A stretch of 64,000 bases of DNA from Paraphysomonas bandaiensis (lineage: Eukaryota; Chrysophyceae). Of this stretch, positions 34,101 to 44,466 are shown one piece after another (positions within the stretch are counted from its first letter, which is position 1; the number at the start of each line of letters is the position of its first letter). The translations under genes and the position numbers were made by a program. Under the pieces are notes generated by a model. It ran no database searches, had not been told where the DNA came from, and worked only from the letters and a program-made list of their open reading frames with translations. Where the stretch lies: positions 1 through 64,000 of the forward strand of contig CBFFRP010000616.1 in NCBI GenBank assembly GCA_965644295.1, written 5' to 3'.

Positions 34101-35923
34101 CGTCTAGAGAGACAAGTGTGTGTGTCCCTAGTAGTCAAACTGCTAACCCGCCAGCTGCTATAAGCAAGAGGGTACGAACCCAAAGAGTGATGACCAACGT
34201 GTCTACTCTGGGTGAAATCAACTTCCTGTGTGGGGAAGATGCCGTTAATATGTGTAAGGCAAGTGATGACTCATTGATTACTGACCCGTCTGATTATAGG
34301 GAGCCTGAGTCATACGAAGAGTCTCTTCAGTGTAGTGATGCAGACAAATGGAAGGAGGCGCGCAGATTAGAACGGAATGCACTTTTTCAGCGTGAAGTGT
34401 TTGAAGTAGTAGAAACTCCGCCTGATGCACGACCTCTTAAATCTCGTTACGTATATAAGCGAAAGTACAATAAGGATGGCTCCATCAAGAAGCATAAAGC
34501 ACGACTTGTAGCACTTGGGTACGGTCAACAATCTGGCGTCGATGTGGACAACACATTTGCCCCTGTAGTCAAGAGTATATCTGTTCGGTTGATTCTGGCG
34601 TTGGCTCTTGTGTTCAGTATGTTTGTGCATCAACTCGATGTCTCCAGTGCGTTCTGTTATGCCGATATTGAAGGCGACGTTTACATGAATCCTACTCCAG
34701 ATTTTCAACTTCCACCTGGACATTGTTTTAAATTGAAGAAATCTCTATATGGACTCCGTAGTTCACCACGATCATGGTGGAAAACCATAAACAAGTTCAT
34801 CAAATCCTTGGGATTTCGACCGTGTGTGTTAGAACCTTGCTTGTATCATGCTGTATATAAAGGTCATAAAGTGTATCTCACCATATATGTGGATGACATC
34901 GTCATCGCATGTGCTGACCTTAATATTATTACAGAAATAAAAGCTAGATTCTGCGAACGATTCGACATGACGGATATGGGAGCCGTTGAACATTTCCTGA
35001 ATGTTCGTGTCACGCGAGGACAGGATTTCATTCAGCTGGATCAGCAGACATATGCGGAGAAAATTCTTCTCAAATTCGCTGATTTCCTCGGTCCCTCATC
35101 AAAAATCCGAAAGTCGCCGCTACCCCTCGATGCAATGGACAGAATTAATCAAGCAGACAGCGATCTCACACCTGAGGAGAAAGAGGGAGTAGATAATTAT
35201 CCTTATCGCAGCCTACTGGGTGCCATGTTATATCTATCTATGAATACTCGCCCTGATATTGCATATGCAGTTGGTTTGTTATCTAGATATGCATCTAAGC
35301 CTACCCGGGCTACATGTTATTTAATGACGTACCTATTGCAGTACGTTAGGGGTACAGTTCGAAAGGGTATTCGGTTCAGTAGTAAGCACTTCGACATGCA
35401 CATCTTTACTGATGCAGACTGGGCTGGCGATGTGGTGTCACGCCGATCTACGACTGGATACATAGTATTTGCCGCCGGTGGACCACTTATCTGGCAGTCC
35501 ATTTTACAGGCTACCGTTTCAACGTCATCAATGCAAAGTGAGTATCAGGCTATGTATGCTGGCATGCAAGAACTGGTATGGCTTCGGGGGGTGTTGGACG
35601 AATTAGGACTCCGTCTACGCGAACCCACACCATTTTTCTTGGATAGCCAGAGTGCTCGTGACTTAGCATTGAATCCGGTGTTCCATAAGCGTTCAAAACA
35701 CATCGAGATCAAATACCATTGGGTTAGGGAACACGTAGATCCAGATGGCCTCTTTAACACTGCCATATTGTACCACGTTGGAACAGATGATCAGACAGCA
35801 GACATATTCACGAAATCGTTGTGTGGTGTAACTTTCGAGAAACACAGGAAGAGATGCCTAGGAGAGGATCGAAAATCATCTGTTGAGGTTATTAGAGAAA
35901 AGACGTTCAAACGACGTAAGTGA
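31157..35923 (+). CDS. Copia gag-pol polyprotein, element 2
   Basis: Seen: one frame of 1588 codons from ATG 31157 (inside the LTR), or 1583 from ATG 31172, which sits at the LTR/PBS junction as in elements 1 and 3 and is my preferred start. Gag is followed by an atypical CX4CX4HX4C knuckle (CSYSKCGKRGHTQKNC, about 255-270) and a normal CX2CX4HX4C (CFVCGVSGHRAHEC). The protease motif is FLDSCAS at about 398, with Cys where DSG/DTG has Gly. The integrase has HKRCGH...CKAC and the D,D,E core (VDIGVYF, HADGGAEL, PEMNGVSER). The RT has DVSSAF, SLYGLRSSPR and YVDD at about 1244. The RNase H has TDADWAGD at about 1420, with STTGY and SKHIEIKYHWVR downstream. No stop separates gag and pol. Confidence 0.95.
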   Translation: MSNLDMVADGSSASSSEWKHLPKFDQFGVVNWTKRLRVWLMRKNRNHLGLEERPHRPADNASTAVKNKYKEDLDKWLERKDTCISSIFEAVQPVAEALEIVDQYFREKDMLPPDDPDKEMLASELVNKLVIRFRGETQYELVELNKQFASFRILQGELVCTAIDRLNGIVQKMTELGEPPTDVSKKTKLQTALETRKDLEQLYTNIYLKGDISFNEMITICRRFDQAKGLPQESSAPEVHWNSSDQEVTCSYSKCGKRGHTQKNCWMKKKDLKISQMKRNGKNKHRREQSESKRSKSKNGADDDGCFVCGVSGHRAHECRHRAQVRKTRKAEDSVNKKRHFSEKNGTMERPIKKSSDWNRYLQRDEQEDDSVHMLLYDESSNLEVNVADEVLHTSEDIVFLDSCASKQLFIIKNSDILQTFVADEGAIQTTKAGSSLRYTGSGNYGDWTKLKVCPDSVKNICSGGMLRTLGYGLQLLETPKIVRLDNAEVVLEARYSDNGMPFVDLKDLLELPDLTSLAAEVHLSDKTNEDPLELLHKRCGHVSKRKLLEAFKHRLFTGSGLNRSHLSKKSLQKTKGICKACAKSKITRISFPGKSDEELQATRFLEKVTVDIGVYFNCPSRQGYRYVLALTDVATKECWEFPLKTRTASEVLEHIRNWVEVLLPKYPGVHRLSVYHADGGAELIDKSIQEYLHSKFGTSITWSSTDSPEMNGVSERRFRTAGEMTLAMLSDAGFPVPFWWDAYVYASEIIRMMPTRTYRGWMSPMECVPGGSVPDLSSLRRWGCKAYVKTPRGDRRKNWQGKSQIGYFLGLSKKKRGYRIWLGESEVVSIHVLFDESIPPREKEYFEELEAALVKHDPQARQVEEFNHLIGSYHTDEGFLFRTTRVVVRKGLIVAYRALVTAGREQLEEKTPIHIADVVKLTQSYNLRRWHENPATRDDGAGGEERSMPAGGGTPKQSTADDSSGSEQTPCALPERSVSTSSRETSVCVPSSQTANPPAAISKRVRTQRVMTNVSTLGEINFLCGEDAVNMCKASDDSLITDPSDYREPESYEESLQCSDADKWKEARRLERNALFQREVFEVVETPPDARPLKSRYVYKRKYNKDGSIKKHKARLVALGYGQQSGVDVDNTFAPVVKSISVRLILALALVFSMFVHQLDVSSAFCYADIEGDVYMNPTPDFQLPPGHCFKLKKSLYGLRSSPRSWWKTINKFIKSLGFRPCVLEPCLYHAVYKGHKVYLTIYVDDIVIACADLNIITEIKARFCERFDMTDMGAVEHFLNVRVTRGQDFIQLDQQTYAEKILLKFADFLGPSSKIRKSPLPLDAMDRINQADSDLTPEEKEGVDNYPYRSLLGAMLYLSMNTRPDIAYAVGLLSRYASKPTRATCYLMTYLLQYVRGTVRKGIRFSSKHFDMHIFTDADWAGDVVSRRSTTGYIVFAAGGPLIWQSILQATVSTSSMQSEYQAMYAGMQELVWLRGVLDELGLRLREPTPFFLDSQSARDLALNPVFHKRSKHIEIKYHWVREHVDPDGLFNTAILYHVGTDDQTADIFTKSLCGVTFEKHRKRCLGEDRKSSVEVIREKTFKRRK
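31173..31182 (+). promoter_or_regulatory. Primer-binding site, element 2
   Basis: TGGTAGCAGA follows the LTR with no gap. It is complementary to the 3' end (TCTGCTACCA) of animal-type initiator tRNA-Met. Confidence 0.8.
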
Positions 35924-36066
35924 TCAGTTGACTGTGCTGTGAGACTAGCTGAAATGTCGGAGTCATACGTCCACCTGTTTGTCCTGTTTGGTTTCGGTGG
36001 TTGCGTATCCGTCAGTTATGTCTTGTGATGTGAAGAGTCTATCTACAGCTTTGAATTGAGAGGGAG

Positions 36067-36385
36067 TGTTGAGTTCTGCTATATGAGAGCAATTGAAAGC
36101 TGTAGTTATAAGGTATTTAAATTACTGTATTATACAGTTGTAGTCTTGTTAATCGTATTGTGAGAATGAATGACGATAAGCACATAGCGGTAAAACGGAA
36201 TATTGTGACGATGCAAGTTGTAGTGACGATGTAAGATCGTCGTACGAGAAATGAGTGGTAGTGGAGACAACATGATATTGATGAATGATAAGAGACATTG
36301 ATTATAATTTATAATTCTCAGCTTTGAGTATAAGTTACCTTCTGTTGTTAAGTTAATACTTCTCATATAATGTCAAACCTTGACA
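36067..36385 (+). repeat. 3' LTR of copia element 2
   Basis: 319 bp, identical by eye to the 5' LTR. It is preceded by the purine tract GAGAGGGAG (36058-36066) and followed by CAGTA. Confidence 0.95.
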
Positions 36386-36560
36386 CAGTATCAGGCTGAG
36401 GTATCAGCGCAAAACAAAATTCAACTGATAAAGAAGAATCGAAATTACCTGGGGCTAGAGCTGACACTTCCTCGAGAAGGAAGAGTTATGGCATGAGCGA
36501 AATGACACGTTTGTTGCAATACGGATACGCAACACTTGACTGCTGAATATCTAAAATCAG
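36386..36560 (+). pseudogene. Continuation of the older copia gag interrupted by element 2
   Basis: Directly after the target duplication the text reads IQLIKKNRNYLGLE, aligning with element 2 gag LRVWLMRKNRNHLGLE. It then decays. Confidence 0.65.
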
Positions 36561-37047
36561 GTCATGCTATACGTATCACGATGATCGTTGTGGCGGTGCT
36601 CAGCTTGTTCATAATAATAATTGCAATTACTATTTTTAAACCAAATAATTAAATATGCAACTCAATTGAATGATAATTATTTCCAATTAATGAGAAATCA
36701 TTGATCGTTACGCATGCTTGCTGTCTCTGGCCATAATTACTCAAGTAACGGTTAAAACCCTAAAAACCTTAAAAGACTGCTTTTAATTACTCAAAACAGT
36801 AAGACTTACCATTACTAACCATTCCACCTCACATTCCAAATAGTTTGGTGTATTACATTAATCAATTAACTAAATAAATGACTGCCGTAAGTACAGGGCA
36901 ATTCCTTGTAACATCATATCCTATGAATAATTAACCTTTCCAGCAACATAGAAAGCTAAAATACACGCAAACGGAACAGCGACACCCTTAACCAAGAGAT
37001 AACTACACTATGTTTACACAGCTATATACTTACTACCTCATGTGTTC
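36561..37047. other. AT-rich intergenic region
   Basis: Downstream of the minus-strand glycoprotein gene and of the copia nest. TAATTA/TTAATT-rich sequence; no gene seen. Confidence 0.5.
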
Positions 37048-40000
37048 TTATATTTTGTTCCACGAGAAGAGTGCTGAGGTATTGTGTTTAGCATCTGCGT
37101 CCATGTAGGGGTCCTCTTCCTCGGGGGTCATAGCGCGAGTAGGATTAGGTAAAGAAACTGACCCCGAGTGTGTGCTACTATCGGGTATGCGAGTGTGACT
37201 TCCTCTACCGTCACGGGCCTCCGCATACGGCTCATACACTCTTGTGTAAAGAATAAAGGCAGCGAATGCAGCCATGCCAGCGAGAGCAATCACGAGGACG
37301 TATTTTCCTACCACACCAAGCACCATGACACTGTTGGCCTCTCCAGAAGAGCTGCTGGTGGCCGTCGAGGGGTTACGCACATCACTCTGCTGGTTCTCAT
37401 TGGGTGAAGAGCTGTACGTTCCGTGGTCTATAAACGACACGGTCGTCACCTGAAGATCTTGTAAAGTCGCCGCAATGCTAGGAGAGCGCAACAAGTCGTC
37501 CCCAACAACCTCTTCGGGAAGGGCCTGAAGATCATTCTGAACCATGCCAACAAAAGATCCACTGGAAAAGGAATTACCGATTGTAATTTTCATCTGCTCA
37601 AGAAGGTTCTCCACATTGGTAGCCATTGCACCATCGAGCCCGTGTTCCTCGGCAACCATCTCAGCATGCAGTGTAAGTAGCAGACTGTCAGTACTTCCCT
37701 CAGGTACAGTCACCGCCGTAAGAGTGACGCCGTGTGAGTCAAAAAACATACGGGAAATCTCCCTCTCAAGGAACGCTGTGTCACGGGAAGGAAGCACTTG
37801 AATAGAGGTTGCGCTGCCGGCTGCCATTCCCACAGGGAGGTTAACACCCGAAATAAGAACAGTCACAGAGAAGCCCACGACAGTGTCATAGCCATGAGTG
37901 CAGAAGTCCTCCGCTGTAAGACGACCGCCAGGAATACATTTACCAGCCCGCATGCTGAATTCCATTTCATCACCTAAGACTCCTTCTTCACCACAAAATT
38001 TCCAGGAGGATGCCTCGCCATCTTCAGTGCGCTCAAAACCAGCAACTCTGAACACAAAGTCGCCGTGGTGTGGAAGGATCTCCTCGCAGAGCTCCATGCT
38101 TCTGTCGCCTTTGCATATGGTGCCAGTTTTGATCAGCTTTGTGCGCTCCGAATTCATAATGTAGTAGTTAGGATGCGTAAATAGGTCGGGGATCTCAATG
38201 GAGTCCTCAGCACCAAGCTCCTCACTATCACACCAGTCTTCTGATCCAGCACCATCATACCACCCATTGCCTAGTGCGTCAAAAAGCTGAACATTTACAG
38301 GCACAGGATGAGGCTTAGGTTTAGCACCACCATTTCCTGCATTTCTCCCATCAGATTCATCTCCACTGGATTCATCACCATTGGCGCTATCATCAGTGGA
38401 GTTCCTGTTGCTTCCATCAGATCCAGACCCGCCCTTGCTTGGAGGGGATGGACCAGGTTTGGGTTTCGGCTTGGGATGGTGGCATTCATGGCATTGGTTC
38501 TCATCGTCACTAGGGTCTGTGCTGAGCATGCCGTCTGTAAAAATCACTGAATCGTATCGCACTTGTAACACAGAGTCGGCATCGCCGTACCAGGTCTTGT
38601 TTCGTACGTCAACTTGCCAAAGAACCTCCCAAGGAGTTATTGCGTCCTCTCCATAGGAAGTGGTTTCAATGCGAATATTACACTGCTGAGCAACAACAGT
38701 AACAACATCACACGAGCAATTCAGAGAGTGGAAGGTACTTTCACCGTTGACAGTCACATTTAGGTCAACATTTACCCATCCGTCCCCAAACAGGTCAACG
38801 ATGAGAATTTCGTAAGTACATTGAAGATCCCCAATAGTTGGAGAAAGAGTTGGTGAAGCAGTGGGACCCGAAGTCGGTGAGGCAGTTGGAGAAAACGTTG
38901 GGCTTGCAGTAGGGGAAAATGTTGGAGCCGATGATGTTGGAACACTAGTTGGATCAGTGTTCGTAGGTTGGATGGTTGGTGTTTCTGTAGGATTAGGAGT
39001 GGGGGAGAGCGTGGGATTTGCAGAGGGAGCAAATGTAGGAGAAACGGTAGGACTAGCAGAAGGTGCAAAGGAAGGCTCGACAGAGGGAGCGCCTGTATCA
39101 ACTGCGGAGTTGAAGCGTACCCAACACACAAAAGAGCTTTGGTTGAGGGTTTCGCCCACCACAATTACACCTGCATGTTCATTTGACGTATGTTCCGTCT
39201 GCTCTGATGCGCACTGATCTTCCTGGGTAATGATATATGCATCTGTGACAGTCCTATTAAATACTCTGAGGGCGGTGGAGTCTGTAAATGAAGTGTGAGT
39301 AACTAGAACCCCAAAAACTCCTGGGGGATATCTATACTCGAAGAAGAAATTCTGTAATAGCGGGTTACTTGTGACTGATAAGAAACGATTTGTTTCAAAA
39401 GTCATCCTCTCAGCACAGCTGACGTGCATGCCAACAGGGAAAGCCATATATCCGGCAGTCTCAGGATTTGGAAAATTAAAATAAGCATCATCTAAGGAGT
39501 CGTGTGTAGAGAGTACCATTTGAATATCTTTTCGACGTAGTCGGGACACACGTAAAAAGAGGTACGTGTCGTACACTAGAGACTGTAGGGTAGTGACAGC
39601 ACTGATATCTGTAAGATCAAGGGTCTGAGGAAAAACACAAGCTGCGGAGGGGTCAGAAGGTGTACATCCAGACGGAAAAGAAAAGGTCACAAGGTCCTCG
39701 GAGGTCTTGTTGAGCTCTGGATCTGTCCGACTGAGCTCTCCAGTCCCAACAAAAATCTGCGATCCATTGACCTCGAACGCTCCCTTATGCACCACAATCC
39801 AAGCAATCTCTAGAGGATTCTTAATAGTTGTGGGAATAGTCCACTCCTTGCTACAGAAAGAATCGTTGGGTAAAAACATCTACGAATTACACCCGTTAGT
39901 CCAAAACACTATACAGTAAAATATATCTATATATATGTGTATGGTTATATATGTGTGTATAGCTGGATGGTTATATATGTATGTGTGTGTGTATATATGT

Positions 40001-40546
40001 GTGTATAGCTGGATGGTTATATATGTATGTGTGTGTGTATATATGTGTGTATAGCTGGATGGTTATATATGTATGTGTGTGTGTATATATGTGTGTATAG
40101 CTGGATGGTTATATATGTATGTGTGTGTGTATATATGTGTGTATAGCTGGATGGTTATATATGTATGTGTGTGTGTATATATGTGTGTATAGCTGGATGG
40201 TTATATATGTATGTGTGTATGGTAGTATGGTCACCTTGGCCTCAAATGTAACACTCCCATTAATATTCTCGATATTCCTGAGTCGCAGAGCAGTCGCTCT
40301 ACCGTCCTCATGAGTGTTTCCCTGTATATCCGGTAGACTCGTGAGGACCACTGAATTATTCACAACAAAGTCATCTGATTTGGTCGTTACTCTGACCCAA
40401 TCCCTGTCCGTCAAATAAATGAAACCGGTCTCAAGCCAGATGTAATCAATAGCAGTTCTGTTGTTGGTAAGATCATATATCTGACCGTATGATGGGGTGA
40501 TATGGATAGCTGTGAGAGATAACAACAACAACACACGATCTATCAT
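37048..40546 (-). CDS. Secreted / type I membrane glycoprotein with Ser-Pro-Thr repeats
   Basis: Seen: two exons, 40546-40235 (104 codons) and 39879-37048 (943 aa plus stop), joined in phase 0 across a 355-nt intron; total 1047 aa. Exon 1 begins MIDRVLLLLSLTAI...SYGQ, a good signal peptide, so the Met at 39879 is not the start. The extracellular part has many N-x-S/T sites. A Pro/Ser/Thr stalk of SPT-type repeats lies at about residues 370-455 (APSASPTVSPTFAPSANPT). A Cys-containing domain follows with DLFGDGWVNV and, later, DALGNGWYDG, two related Asp/Gly-rich motifs. A Ser/Asp/Gly-rich linker comes next. One hydrophobic helix near 950-975 (VLVIALAGMAAFAAFILY) is followed by a short cytoplasmic tail. 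Inference: cell-surface or wall-associated protein; function unknown. Confidence 0.8.
39925..40225. repeat. Intronic minisatellite, ~45 bp x 6
   Basis: About six near-identical copies built on GTATAGCTGGATGGTTATAT plus a TATGTGTGTG tract, filling almost the whole intron of the glycoprotein gene. Confidence 0.92.
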
Positions 40547-41068
40547 CTTATATATAGAGATAGACGTACTCAACACCTCTATACACTGTAAGTGCTAATC
40601 CAATTCGAATACTCTCACCACTTGACGAGGAGAGATTTTACTGGCTAATGAGACGAACTTCACTGCACTTTGTTTTTAATGGGACTTCTAGTATATATCA
40701 TACACTGGCTACCTGCAGCCTCATACCATGTACGTACCCTGGCACAAATGCCTACAAAAATTGAAGTCCAGGGTTTGAAGAGGGTGGGGATACCTGCCAC
40801 TTTGAAGGGATATCAGATAATACTGTTTGTATACCGTCGTATATTCTTCAGATGTATTCCAGTAGAATCATATCTTGAAGAGATAGTTTTCAGTTTCCAT
40901 ATTTTTGTTTACAGTAACTGTACAGCAGTTCGTGTCTGCAAATGTACTTTAAAGTGCATTGAATCCAACGTCAACACTCCCGCCTCCTTAACACTCGTTT
41001 CGTTGCATGCCTTGCATTATCTGTGTTTGAGTGTATCATATCTTGCAATATATCAAGAGGTAGCTGCA
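40547..41068. promoter_or_regulatory. Shared upstream region of two divergent genes
   Basis: 522 bp separate the glycoprotein ATG (minus) from the U2A' ATG (plus), so both promoters must lie here. No specific element is identified. Confidence 0.4.
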
Positions 41069-42039
41069 ATGCGTCTCACTGCTGATGTTCTACTGGTACG
41101 ATGCCTGCAAATATCTTCCAGTGGACTGCCGATTAAATAATTAATTCATACAGAGAGCAGAGAGTTATCTCAATCCTGTCAAAGAGCGAGAATTGTATTT
41201 AAGAGGTGATTGAGTATAGGATGAAGCGTTTCTTAACATCTGCTGCTCAGGATTCAAGATTCCTGCTATCGAAAACTTCAGTATCTTGCAGGTTTGCAGT
41301 GACTGTTAATTTAATATCAATCTTAACCATAACGTGTAAATATAGGACCAGTTTGATGTAATTGACTTATCTGATAATGAAGTGCGCATTCTGGACAATT
41401 TCCCTCGTATGCGACGACTGTCAACTCTGTTGGTGAACAATAATTATGTTTTCCGTGTTGGCAGTATAGGAGAAAACCTTCCACAACTTACCACTTTAGT
41501 TCTTACCAACAATAGAATAGCTAATCTTTCTGAGATAGACAACATAGCGTCCCTTAAAAAATTAGAGAGTCTGAGTTTGATGGACAATCCCGTCACTCAA
41601 CGGCCACATTATAGACTTTACACCATCCATAAAATGCCCCACCTGAATCTGCTGGACTTCGTCAAAGTGACTAGAGTGGAGCGTGAGGCTGCTGCTAGTC
41701 TCTTCGCTAGTTCGGAAGGTCATGGGGTACTGACGAGTGTACAGAAAGAACATCAAGCGGCGCAACAGGAGGAGCAACAGGCAAGGATGAGTGCAGCCTC
41801 CCGCTTGACGGAGAGCCAAAGAGAACAAGTACGTCGTGCAATTGAGAGTGCGACCACACGGGAGGAGATGGACAGGATCGAAAAACAGCTCAAGGTAAGT
41901 GGAGTATATATGTATATATCTCGCCCTTTGATAGACCATTAATTCGACCTTCCCCATACAGACTGGCACTTTTGAGTTCGCGGATAAAGAAACGAGCAGC
42001 GGTCAAGTGGATTCGGCCACCTCAAACGGGAAGTTATAA
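41069..42039 (+). CDS. SNRPA1: U2 snRNP protein A' (U2A'/Lea1), copy A
   Basis: Role: LRR protein that with U2B'' binds stem-loop IV of U2 snRNA in the spliceosome. Seen: five exons, 41069-41095, 41154-41205, 41251-41291, 41346-41894 and 41962-42039, giving 248 aa plus stop. The N-terminus MRLTADVLL, then LNPVKERELYLRGFKIPAIEN, follows the U2A' pattern (KLTAELI...RDRELDLRGYKIPVIEN). LRR blocks TLLVNNNYV and TLVLTNNRI and the cap NPVTQRPHYRLYTIHKMP match the family, as does the length (human 255 aa). The C-terminal part is a charged, Gln-rich helix. The ATG lies 5 bp outside a 1728-bp tandem duplication, so only this copy keeps the start codon and original promoter. A copia element sits 434 bp past the stop. 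Confidence 0.93.
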
Positions 42040-42472
42040 TCCCTCTTTTCATAGGTTGCTAGGAGAGCCACTCAGACCGTATTGCACTGTGGCTGCTGAT
42101 TATTTCGAATCTCTTGAGATATGTCATTTTCCGTTCTGTGTGTTGAGTCACTGAAATAGCAAAGCTATGTAGTGTTATACATTATGATTAATGTAACCAA
42201 GTTTTAGGCTACTGCTAAGTAGACAAGAGTGTTATTTTCTTCATATTGGCACTACTCTGTACCTTATAAGCACACAAACATGGTAATCAATACATAAAAA
42301 AGTCGAGGGAGAAGAGGAGGCAGGCCAGCTTTAATCACCTTCCAGCTTATTGAGGGAAGCTTTCTCCTTAATAATTTGCTATAACATTTACTTACTTTAT
42401 ATATTATTCAGCAGGGCCAGGTAAAAATATATTGGATTGCAATATATTGCAATATAAATATTTCATACCTAC

Positions 42473-42816
42473 TGTTAGCTTTGGACATTTCACTGAAGTT
42501 AACTTTGCTCTACGCGTAAACCGTAACCTTGCTGTTGAACACAATGCACTTTCAAGTAAGAAATTATAATTATTATTCTGAACACTTCACTACATATTCG
42601 TGTAACATATGTTGAAACATCTGTTCCCAGCAACACCTGTTTATCATATGTTCATCAGTCAGTTCTATATCTTGTATAGTCACACATCAGTAACTGAATT
42701 TAATTCCTTTGTAACTATAATCACCCGTTACACCTATGAGTTGACTTTACCTATTGCACACTGTTAACTCACTTCAATTGCACAATATATATCACATCAT
42801 ATTGCAGAACTCAACA
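42473..42816 (-). repeat. 3' LTR of copia element 3
   Basis: 344 bp, identical by eye to 46297-46640. It is the downstream LTR on the element (minus) strand. Confidence 0.93.
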
Positions 42817-42960
42817 CTCCCACTCAATTGGATGTAGTTAACCATTCTAAAATATGTGAAGAACATTGCTATCGGATACGCAACCACCGAACCTCATAGG
42901 ACACTGGTGGACGTATGACTCCGCTGGTATAGCTAGCTCCCACCATTCAGTAACACCTAA

Positions 42961-43884
42961 CTAGGTACGACGAGCTCTCTTTACCTTGGGTACCTCTGCG
43001 ATAATTTGTTCAGTAGTCTTAAATTTTTCCCCAAGATTTCGCTCCCTCTGTTCAATGAATATTGGACCTCTCAAAGCCTTGGTATATATATCAGCCATCT
43101 GTTGTCGACTGCTCACATGAATTAATTTCGCTGTATTAAACTGTTCGGGATCCACATGCTCTCTAATCATATGATACTTAATCTCAATATGTTTCGATCG
43201 TTGATGTTGCACTGGATTTTCCGATATATCCTGAGCACTTTGACTATCCAGGAATAATGGTGTGGGCTCGTCAATTTTCAATCCTACTTCACCAGTCACC
43301 CCCCGAGACCATATCATTTCCTGTAATCCATTATATAAGCATTGATACTCTGCTTGCATAGTCGATGTAGCTACAGTAGACTGAAGTTTGGAACCCCACG
43401 ATAGTGGTCCACCAGCTCCAAACATAACATAACCTGAAGTTGATCTCCTCGTCAACGGATCGCCTGCCCAGTCAGCATCAGTGAACATATGAAGATCAAA
43501 ATCTCTCCCTCTATAATGAATGCCTTTATCTGTAGTACCTCGTACATACTGCATTAAATACATCAGGAGCTTACATACAGTGATATTAACTTTCGTTGAG
43601 AATCGTGACAATACTCCCACTGCATATGAGATATCCGGCCTTGTATTCATAGATAAATAGAGTAACGCTCCTAGGAGTGGACGATAGGGAAAATTATCAA
43701 CTAACTTCTGCTCCTCAGCTGAATGCACATGTTCCACTCCCACTTTGACATCACTAGGTAGTGGGTATAGCCGCGTCTTGTCCCTTGCACCCAGAAAATC
43801 CACATACTTCACCAATATCTTTTTGATGAACACTGTCTGGTCAAGTTTGAGACAATTCGGAGTTCTCGTCACTCTCACGTTCAA
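42961..43884 (-). pseudogene. Copia pol remnant: RT C-terminus and RNase H, element 3
   Basis: Open for 307 codons: LLYLSMNTRPDISYAVGVLS, then TDADWAGDPLTRRSTSGY and RSKHIEIKYHMIREHVDP. It aligns with the C-terminus of element 2. Everything upstream, including the polymerase active site, is deleted or frameshifted. Confidence 0.85.
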
Positions 43885-44466
43885 AAAAACTGGCCACTCT
43901 CATTCATATCTGTAATATCAAACCTTTCACATACTCGTCGCTTAATTTCCAAAATAATATTCGTATCTCGACATGCTCTCAGCATATTATCATCATGACT
44001 GTGGTGAGCTTCGAAGACCATATAAACTTTTCTTCAGTTTAAAGCAATATCCTGGTGGCAATTTGAAATCTGCTGGTGTTGCATACTTATACACACATCT
44101 CCTTTTATATCTGCATATACAAGAATGCATTAGATACGTCGAGTTGATGCACCACCATATTCATAACAAACGCGATAGCTAATAGCAATCTTACTGTTAC
44201 CGCTTTTACCACTGGAGTATAATTGTTGGCTCTACCAACCTCATGGCCTCCGCATCCAAGTACCACAAGTCTTGCTTTCTATCGTGGAATCGCACCCTCC
44301 TTGTTGCGTTTCAAAGCAAAGACATACTCAGGATTCCAATTGCAGTGACACTGGGGTAGGGATGATGGGCTTAACTTCCATTACTTCCCTTCGTTCCAGT
44401 CTGTCACGCTCAGCCTGTCTTGCTGTCAATGGAGTGACACTGGGGTAGGTATGGGCTTAACTTCCA

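Larger units (their letters stand above)
30854..36385 (+). mobile_element. Ty1/copia LTR retrotransposon, element 2 (complete, nested)
   Basis: Seen: 319-bp LTRs, identical by eye (30854-31172 and 36067-36385), starting TGTTGAG and ending TTGACA. The target duplication is CAGTA (30849-30853 and 36386-36390). A primer-binding site starts at 31173, a purine tract lies at 36058-36066, and one intact 1588-codon gag-pol frame spans the interior. It was inserted into the gag of an older copia element. Identical LTRs and an intact frame indicate recent, possibly ongoing, activity. Confidence 0.96.

Noticed and set aside
39879-39879. Met at 39879 as the start of the glycoprotein
   Set aside because: It follows a splice acceptor (CGTAG) and would leave the protein without a signal peptide; exon 1 at 40546-40235 supplies one in phase.
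40670-41140. 156-codon plus-strand ORF
   Set aside because: It covers the divergent promoter region and U2A' exon 1 in a different frame, with no conserved features.
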